From positions 1 through 7,213 of the forward strand of contig JALHLL010000181.1 in assembly GCA_022844575.1 (NCBI GenBank): a DNA stretch of 7,213 nt, written 5' to 3'. Under the pieces are notes generated by a model that saw only the letters and a list, made by a program, of their open reading frames with translations, did not search any database and was not told the origin of the DNA. A program made the translations under genes and the position numbers. Of this stretch, positions 1 to 4,483 are shown one piece after another. Numbering within the stretch: position 1 is the stretch's first letter; each line of letters starts with the position of its first letter. Origin of the DNA: a bacterium. GTDB taxonomy: Bacteria > Bacteroidota > Ignavibacteria > Kapaibacteriales > UBA961.

Positions 1-594
1 GACAGTCGCTTCGGTACGGCAAGACGAGGAGTACAGATTGCCGTAAAAGCGGGTTCGCAAGATATGCTTGATGAAGTACGCGAAGAAACAAGAGCAATTA
101 CAAGGCAGGTACGTAATGTTCAACCCGGTGAAAAAGACGATTTTACGATAAATGAATCTCAAATGTTCCGCGATGAAATGGGCATGATTCGTATATATGT
201 ATGGGGAATAGGAATCGGTTTGACGGGACTTTCCTTTTTTGTCGGAATTATCGGAATTATGAATATAATGTTTGTTTCCGTAACGGAACGAACAAAAGAA
301 ATCGGAATACGTAAGGCACTCGGTGCAAAAAATAGTTCTATAATGTGGCAATTCCTTGTGGAATCGAGTACGCTTTGTTTTTGTGGTGCTCTTATGGGAT
401 TTATCGCATGTGCAATAGTGATTCTTACAATAACCACAGTTTTCCCTGATGTTGATTTCCTTACACCGTATGTACCTCCACATTTATTATTAATAGCATC
501 ACTCGTATCAATCTTTGTCGGAATACTTGCGGGATTAATCCCTGCATATAGGGCATCAAGACTTGATCCGGTTGAAGCATTACGGTACGAATAA
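1..594 (+). CDS. MacB/FtsX-family ABC transporter permease, C-terminal part (5' end outside window)
   Basis: The reading frame is open from base 1, so the ATG at 64 is internal and the gene begins upstream of the window; 197 residues are visible. The first ~60 residues match the end of a MacB-type periplasmic core domain. Three hydrophobic segments follow (about residues 66-92, 119-146 and 160-182), the usual last three helices of the FtsX domain. Between the first two lies the cytoplasmic coupling stretch SVTERTKEIGIRKALGAK, typical of MacB/LolC/FtsX permeases that contact their ATPase. The protein ends in SRLDPVEALRYE, a common end for this family. By family knowledge, such permeases act in the inner membrane and couple ATP hydrolysis to mechanical extrusion of substrates such as drugs, peptides or lipoproteins; the substrate cannot be read here. 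The second permease gene starts 2 nt after the stop, so the two are surely co-transcribed. Confidence 0.9.
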   Translation, partial: DSRFGTARRGVQIAVKAGSQDMLDEVREETRAITRQVRNVQPGEKDDFTINESQMFRDEMGMIRIYVWGIGIGLTGLSFFVGIIGIMNIMFVSVTERTKEIGIRKALGAKNSSIMWQFLVESSTLCFCGALMGFIACAIVILTITTVFPDVDFLTPYVPPHLLLIASLVSIFVGILAGLIPAYRASRLDPVEALRYE

Positions 595-596
595 TT

Positions 597-1829
597 ATGA
601 ATATTCTTGAAAGCATAGTATTAGCACTCGATGCGGTTAAATCGCATAAATTACGTTCATCGCTTACATTGCTAAGTATAGCTATCGGAATATTTGCAAT
701 CATTGGCTCCGGTACGGCTGTTACCTCATTAAATGAAACAGTAACAAAACAAATGGCTGAAATGGGCGAAGGCGTTTTTGTTATTGAAAAATTTCCACCG
801 ATGATGTCGGACGATATGTGGAGAAAATTAAGGGGGCGTAAAGATATTAATTTTCAACAGGCAAAATTATTTCAACAGAAAATGATTGCTAATGCTGAAG
901 CTGTCGGAATAGAAAATACGACCGGAGGATTAAAATTAAAATCGGGAACTTTACATACCGATCAGAATGTATCTGTAGCCGGCGGAGATGATGCTTATTT
1001 TATTACCACCAATATTAATATGGAATTGGGAAGACCGCTTAATTCAGAAGATGTTTCGATGAATAGGCGCGTTGTCGTTATCGGAGATGATATTGTAAAA
1101 AAGTTATTTCCGGTCGGCTCACCCTTGGGTAAAACCCTTACGATTAAGAAACAAAATTTTACGGTTATCGGAACAATTAAAAGACGTGGCTCCATGCTGG
1201 GACAAAGTTTGGATAGTAAAGTTATCATTCCGATTACGGTTTTTATGAAATATATAGCCGATGAATGGGATGTTTCCGTTGCTATTTCCGTAAAAGCAAG
1301 GCCTGAAGAAGATATAGACGAAGTAATGGGTGATGCATTAGGTATAATGAGAGGTATTAGAGGCGACCAACCCTGGATGGAAAGTTCATTTGCTTATTAT
1401 ACCAATAATACATTAACGGAACAATTTGAGAACTTTACTAAATATGTCAGTTTTTTCGGAATAGGAGCAGGTGCGGTTGCTCTTATAGTGGCGGGTGTGG
1501 GCATTATGAATATCATGCTTGTTACAGTAAAAGAGCGAACAAGAGAGATCGGTGTCAGAATGGCTTTAGGAGCTAAACGAAGATGGATTTTACAACAGTT
1601 TATTATTGAAGCTATTACCTTGTGTCAATTAGGTGGAAGCGTAGGTATTGTTCTCGGAATTTTAGGTGGCGTAATGCTTTCGGCTGCATTGGGTACGGTT
1701 GTGGCTGTCCCAATGATATGGGTCTATATTAGCGTTGGCGTTTGTACATTTCTTGGTGTCTTTTTTGGAGGCTATCCGGCATGGAAAGCTTCCAAACTCG
1801 ATCCTATTGAGGCATTGCGCTACGAATAG
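597..1829 (+). CDS. MacB/FtsX-family ABC transporter permease (second of a tandem pair)
   Basis: A complete 410-residue protein with the MacB permease layout: a short N-terminal cytoplasmic helix, TM1 at about 21-43, a large periplasmic core domain at about 44-280, then TM2 (283-308), TM3 (337-362) and TM4 (372-394). The coupling stretch KERTREIGVRMALGAKRR (312-329) sits after TM2, and the C-terminus is SKLDPIEALRYE. There is no nucleotide-binding domain, so it must use a separate ATPase, unlike full-length E. coli MacB, where the ATPase is fused. The ATG lies 2 nt after the stop of the preceding permease and has no Shine-Dalgarno sequence, which suggests translational coupling. The two permeases resemble each other across the FtsX part (shared GIMNIM, TKEIG/TREIG, ALGAK and EALRYE), pointing to an old duplication and perhaps a heterodimer. 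Substrate unknown. Transcription probably ends at the hairpin at 1859-1901. Confidence 0.92.
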   Translation: MNILESIVLALDAVKSHKLRSSLTLLSIAIGIFAIIGSGTAVTSLNETVTKQMAEMGEGVFVIEKFPPMMSDDMWRKLRGRKDINFQQAKLFQQKMIANAEAVGIENTTGGLKLKSGTLHTDQNVSVAGGDDAYFITTNINMELGRPLNSEDVSMNRRVVVIGDDIVKKLFPVGSPLGKTLTIKKQNFTVIGTIKRRGSMLGQSLDSKVIIPITVFMKYIADEWDVSVAISVKARPEEDIDEVMGDALGIMRGIRGDQPWMESSFAYYTNNTLTEQFENFTKYVSFFGIGAGAVALIVAGVGIMNIMLVTVKERTREIGVRMALGAKRRWILQQFIIEAITLCQLGGSVGIVLGILGGVMLSAALGTVVAVPMIWVYISVGVCTFLGVFFGGYPAWKASKLDPIEALRYE

Positions 1830-1858
1830 TAATAATAGTGTTCTTAATGTTCAGACAA

Positions 1859-1901
1859 AAAAAAATGTCATTCCAAAAGATAATCGGAATGACATTTTTT
1901 T
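1859..1901. terminator. Bidirectional intrinsic terminator between convergent genes
   Basis: A perfect inverted repeat pairs 1859-1874 with 1886-1901 (core ATGTCATTCC / GGAATGACAT) around an 11-nt loop. The outer part is an A-run on the left and a T-run on the right, so either strand gives a hairpin followed by U residues. It lies 29 nt after the permease stop and 12 nt past the adk stop on the other strand, and so can serve both. Confidence 0.92.
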
Positions 1902-1913
1902 ATGTACCAATAT

Positions 1914-2468
1914 TTATGAGTTGAATACTGCTTGTTCCACTCGTACATATACCTCTTCAACATCCGCATTGCCGTCAATCGTTATCAATTTGCCGCGTTT
2001 TCCGAAGAAATCCAATAAAGGAGCCGTTTCATTATCATATATATTCAAACGATCGGCAATAACTTCACGAGTATCGTCTTTTCTGCCTCGAAGTAACATC
2101 CTATTGATGATTTCATCATTAGCAACCGTGATATTGACGACCACCGTTACATCCTTATCCTGGCTTGATAAAATTTCCATGAGCGCATTTGCTTGAGAAT
2201 TGGTACGTGGGTATCCGTCTAAAATATAACCGGCATCATATTCCGGTTTAGCTATGGTTTCGGCAACTATGCCTGTTACTATTTCATCGGGTACAAGCCG
2301 ACCGCTCTCTACATATTCCTGCGCCGTTTTACCGAGAGCGGTTCCTTCACGAATAGCTGTGCGAAAAGCCTCGCCTGTTGATAAATGTTTAATGTTCTTC
2401 CTTTCGGCAAGTAGAGCTGCTTGTGTTCCTTTACCTACACCGGGTGCTCCAAAGAGTATAACGACCAT
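1914..2468 (-). CDS. adk: Adenylate kinase (short-LID form)
   Basis: Adenylate kinase catalyses ATP + AMP to 2 ADP in the cytoplasm and balances adenine nucleotides. The 184-residue protein has the P-loop GAPGVGKGT at 7-15, the AMP-binding start HLSTGEAFR at 28-36, and DGYPRT at 84-89 (the family usually has DGFPRT, so F to Y here). The LID region with its arginines is RGRKDDTREVIADR (127-140). The LID is short: the ~27-residue insertion and zinc-binding cysteines of long-form enzymes are absent, as in Bacteroidota-type kinases of about 190 residues. The start is fixed by the P-loop lying only six residues in. No Shine-Dalgarno is visible before it. A TAnnTTTG promoter core lies 47 nt upstream. 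The gene is divergent from the XRE-PAS regulator and convergent with the permeases, so it is probably monocistronic. Confidence 0.97.
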   Translation of the reverse strand: MVVILFGAPGVGKGTQAALLAERKNIKHLSTGEAFRTAIREGTALGKTAQEYVESGRLVPDEIVTGIVAETIAKPEYDAGYILDGYPRTNSQANALMEILSSQDKDVTVVVNITVANDEIINRMLLRGRKDDTREVIADRLNIYDNETAPLLDFFGKRGKLITIDGNADVEEVYVRVEQAVFNS

Positions 2469-2514
2469 TATAAACCGAAATGTTTATGAAAAAAATGCAA
2501 TTGATTGATTACTG

Positions 2515-2522
2515 CAAAGATA
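2515..2522 (-). promoter_or_regulatory. Promoter -7 core for adk (TATCTTTG)
   Basis: Read on the minus strand, this is TATCTTTG, an exact match to the Bacteroidota -7 consensus TAnnTTTG, followed by CAG. Transcription would begin near 2508 and give a leader of about 40 nt. A clear -33 TTTG is not present at the usual spacing (only TTTTCG around 2541-2546), so the upstream element is weak or factor-dependent. Confidence 0.6.
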
Positions 2523-2533
2523 CGTTGCAACGT
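2522..2533. repeat. Perfect 12-bp palindrome ACGTTGCAACGT, candidate operator
   Basis: This sequence is its own reverse complement over all 12 bases. It touches the upstream edge of the adk -7 core and falls in the spacer where the polymerase sigma factor would bind. The neighbouring divergent gene encodes an XRE-type DNA-binding protein, a family that often binds short palindromes near its own gene. That link is inference from position only; a perfect 12-mer palindrome can also arise by chance. Confidence 0.4.
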
Positions 2534-2658
2534 GGACTTGCGAAAATAACGGTTTTCAATTCAGCAATCGGTAAAACGAAGAATTATGGTTACTTTCTTT
2601 ATTCGATAAAAAATATTGCGTTTGAATGAGTGATAATAAAAATCAGTAGTTGTACTTA

Positions 2659-2688
2659 TTGAGTATTCGTTAAAAAAGGTAATTTTTG
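2659..2688 (+). promoter_or_regulatory. Possible promoter of the XRE-PAS regulator gene
   Basis: TTG at 2659-2661 is followed after 19 nt by AATTTTTG (2681-2688), one mismatch from TAnnTTTG. The rpsO promoter in this window has the same 19-nt spacing. The core ends only 7 nt before the ATG, so the transcript would be almost leaderless. The match is imperfect in an AT-rich stretch. Confidence 0.35.
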
Positions 2689-2695
2689 TAGTGTT

Positions 2696-3865
2696 ATGTC
2701 TGAAAAAGAAAAACTATTACAAACTGTAGAGGATGAATTGCTTCCTTATCATAAGGCGGCAATACGTTCCGGTAATCGAAAACTCGATACAAATGGTATA
2801 GAAGAACAGGTACGTATCCTGTTTTCCCATAATATATCGTTATTACGTTCTCTTTTCGGGTTTCGGATTACTTCATTACCTCTTTCGCAAGCAGATTTCG
2901 CTCAACTGATGGAGTTGGCTTTACCGACTGTAAATAAATGGGAGAATGGAATCGCACTGCCGAACCGTTCCGTATTGGTTCGTTTAGTGCAGCATGCGAA
3001 TGCAATTTTACACCCTCGTCCCGCAATACAAGAAGCTGATATTCTGTACACATCATTGGTAAGAGTATTGCTTCCTAATCACAGCAAGTCACTTTATAAA
3101 CCGATGTTGCCGGAACCGAATTTTGGCAAAGAGCATTTTTTTATTGACTTTATCATTGAGGGCGAGTATATAAGTCCTTATCGTTTTCGCGAAAGCCAGT
3201 TGCCTTTTTCACATATGAATGAAATATATTGGGATAAGGAGTGGAATGAAATGCCCAATCCTCTTCATTATGTCAAAGAAACGGGTGTATCGACAACGGC
3301 TATCTTCTATATCAAGGAGGATAACTCTTTTCGTTTTTTTGATATTACGATACTTCCTACACAAGATGCCGATTCTTTTCACTGCTTTGGAATGGAGATA
3401 ACGCAGAGGCATGCCCGTTACCGTGCTTTCAAATACACGATGGATGATACGACTTTAAGAATGGCGGACTTGACGATTGATTATCAACAACAAAGACTTA
3501 AAGCCATTGAAGCACAAAAAGCAAAAGAACGTTCGGATATTCGTTGTGATATCTTACGATCGGTTACTGATAATGCTTCGGAAGCACTTTTGGCAATAGA
3601 TAAACAAGGTACGATTCTGGAGGAAAACATACGTTCAATAGCTTTGTTATCACAAAACGCAGACATTGTAGGCAAAAATTTCTTCGAGATAATCGGTGAA
3701 TTCGATACAAACTCCGATTGTACGCCCGAGTTATTACAAAAGGCATTTGCTCTCGGTTTTTTACGTCATACGATTTTTCTTGATACAAGAAAATATACAT
3801 GTTCATTCTCACCATTATGGGCAGGGGGCACTGAGTACTGTATCATTGCCTTGAAAAGTGAATAA
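2696..3865 (+). CDS. XRE-type helix-turn-helix regulator with PAS-like sensory domains
   Basis: A soluble 389-residue protein with no signal peptide or membrane segment. Residues 63-106 (LSQADFAQLM, then PTVNKWENG and LVRLVQHAN) form a Cro/C1-type helix-turn-helix with the usual WENG end of the recognition helix. Residues ~143-240 look like a divergent PAS domain ending in GMEITQRHARYRA, which resembles the D-I-T-E-R-K-R end of many PAS/PAC units. Residues ~252-287 are a charged helical linker, probably a coiled coil, rich in Q, K, A and E. Residues ~288-388 begin SVTDNASEALLAIDKQGTIL, a typical PAS opening, and end the protein. No kinase, cyclase or sigma-54 domain follows, so it appears to be a one-component sensor-regulator. 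The ligand is unknown, and no conserved cofactor residue can be assigned by eye. It is divergent from adk and upstream of rpsO-pnp. There is no Shine-Dalgarno; the ATG is the first start in frame after the promoter-like sequence. Confidence 0.8.
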   Translation: MSEKEKLLQTVEDELLPYHKAAIRSGNRKLDTNGIEEQVRILFSHNISLLRSLFGFRITSLPLSQADFAQLMELALPTVNKWENGIALPNRSVLVRLVQHANAILHPRPAIQEADILYTSLVRVLLPNHSKSLYKPMLPEPNFGKEHFFIDFIIEGEYISPYRFRESQLPFSHMNEIYWDKEWNEMPNPLHYVKETGVSTTAIFYIKEDNSFRFFDITILPTQDADSFHCFGMEITQRHARYRAFKYTMDDTTLRMADLTIDYQQQRLKAIEAQKAKERSDIRCDILRSVTDNASEALLAIDKQGTILEENIRSIALLSQNADIVGKNFFEIIGEFDTNSDCTPELLQKAFALGFLRHTIFLDTRKYTCSFSPLWAGGTEYCIIALKSE

Positions 3866-3918
3866 GATGTTTTTCACATCGGTACTAAGCGATGGATTCA
3901 TCAAAGAGCGTGGTTCTT
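3866..3918 (+). other. Small hairpins after the XRE-PAS gene, possible weak terminator
   Basis: Directly after the stop codon, GATGT (3866-3870) can pair with ACATC (3876-3880), GATG (3891-3894) with CATC (3899-3902), and AAGAGC (3904-3909) with GTTCTT (3913-3918). None is followed by a proper T-tract. They may slow or partly end transcription, but I see no convincing intrinsic terminator between this gene and rpsO. Confidence 0.25.
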
Positions 3919-3930
3919 CTGTATATTCTA

Positions 3931-3960
3931 TTGTTATTCTTATTTTTTTATGTAAATTTG
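3931..3960 (+). promoter_or_regulatory. Bacteroidota-type promoter of rpsO
   Basis: TTG at 3931-3933, a 19-nt spacer, then TAAATTTG at 3953-3960, an exact TAnnTTTG core. Transcription would begin near 3966 and give a leader of about 38 nt. A short inverted repeat, CTAAA-T-TTTAG (3965-3975), sits at the predicted 5' end of the mRNA. Confidence 0.7.
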
Positions 3961-3992
3961 CAAGCTAAATTTTAGAAATCAATTAGACAATC

Positions 3993-3996
3993 GGAG
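3993..3996 (+). promoter_or_regulatory. Shine-Dalgarno GGAG of rpsO
   Basis: GGAG lies 7 nt before the rpsO ATG. It is worth noting because the other starts in this window lack such a site. It supports the start at 4004. Confidence 0.6.
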
Positions 3997-4003
3997 AAAT
4001 TTA

Positions 4004-4270
4004 ATGCTTACACAAGAGCGTAAGTCGGAAATCGTTACCAAGTTTGGTGGCTCTTCATCAAACACGGGCTTGCCTGAGGTACAGATTGCCCTTTTAACGG
4101 AGCATATTATCGATTTATCGAAACATATTGAACAAAATCCGAAAGATCATCACAATCGTCGCGGGCTTATCAAAATGGTAAGTAAACGTCGCAAATTGCT
4201 TGATTATCTTACGCATACGAATATTAAACGTTATCGCGACGTTATCGCCGCACTTAACATACGTAAATAA
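4004..4270 (+). CDS. rpsO: 30S ribosomal protein S15
   Basis: S15 binds the central domain of 16S rRNA early in small-subunit assembly, helps to recruit S6/S18, and forms a bridge to the 50S subunit. The 88-residue product is within one residue of the E. coli protein and keeps the family hallmarks: TGxxEVQIALLTEHI (22-36), the rRNA-binding KDHHNRRGLIKMVSKRRKLLDYL (47-69) and the basic C-terminal end RYRDVIAALNIRK. The start follows a GGAG at good spacing and gives the expected N-terminus. Its own promoter lies at 3931-3960 and a strong terminator follows the stop at 4281. pnp is next, as in very many bacteria. E. coli S15 represses its own mRNA through a pseudoknot at the start; I see no clear equivalent in this short leader. 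Confidence 0.98.
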   Translation: MLTQERKSEIVTKFGGSSSNTGLPEVQIALLTEHIIDLSKHIEQNPKDHHNRRGLIKMVSKRRKLLDYLTHTNIKRYRDVIAALNIRK

Positions 4271-4280
4271 TTCAAATTAA

Positions 4281-4316
4281 GACAACGGCACAGATTTCTG
4301 TGCCGTTGTCATTTTT
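4281..4316 (+). terminator. Strong intrinsic terminator after rpsO
   Basis: A perfect 13-bp stem, GACAACGGCACAG (4281-4293) with CTGTGCCGTTGTC (4298-4310), has a 4-nt ATTT loop and is followed by A and five T residues. It begins 10 nt after the rpsO stop. Because no clear promoter is visible between it and pnp, it may work as a partial terminator that sets how much transcription reaches pnp. Confidence 0.9.
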
Positions 4317-4322
4317 ACTCTC

Positions 4323-4456
4323 GCATACATAGTTCGGTACTCAAGCGATAGTTCAGGAAATATCGTTACTCTGAGTGAAGAGAAGACTCGCACCGTCGAA
4401 TTTTCTCTCCGCTCAGAACTTCGCGATTTCCCATTGATTGAGCCGCTATAGTATGC
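4323..4456 (+). ncRNA. Long imperfect hairpin in the pnp leader
   Basis: The two halves of this 134-nt stretch pair along nearly their whole length. From outside in: GCATAC 4323-4328 with 4451-4456; ATAG 4329-4332 with 4446-4449; CGG 4335-4337 with 4443-4445; CTCAA 4340-4344 with 4438-4442; TCA 4353-4355 with 4435-4437; GGAAAT 4356-4361 with 4426-4431; TCTGAG 4370-4375 with 4412-4417; AGAGAA 4379-4384 with 4403-4408; TCG 4388-4390 with 4397-4399, closing a 6-nt loop. With isolated extra pairs this gives about 48 base pairs, interrupted by small bulges. In E. coli, PNPase represses its own synthesis through a leader hairpin cut by RNase III, so an analogous role is reasonable but unproven. An alternative is a dispersed palindromic repeat or MITE that landed here; no clear target duplication flanks it. 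Confidence 0.7.
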
Positions 4457-4483
4457 ATTAACTTATTTAATATTTATGCATAC
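4451..4483 (+). promoter_or_regulatory. Alternative hairpin sequestering the pnp start codon
   Basis: GTATGCAT (4451-4458) is a perfect reverse complement of ATGCATAC (4476-4483), which contains the pnp ATG. The intervening 17 nt are AU-rich with no Shine-Dalgarno. Six of the same upstream bases also form the outermost helix of the large leader hairpin (with 4323-4328), so the two pairings exclude each other. If real, this would be an on/off translation switch. The 8-bp helix is short, and the pairing is seen in sequence only. Confidence 0.4.

Noticed and set aside
64..66. ATG at 64 as the start of the first permease
   Set aside because: The frame is open to base 1, and the preceding residues continue the MacB core domain (VQIAVKAGSQ), so the true start is outside the window.
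1735..2196. Plus-strand open frame of 153 codons across the terminator and into adk
   Set aside because: It joins an out-of-frame part of the permease, the terminator and the antisense of adk. The product has no recognisable features.
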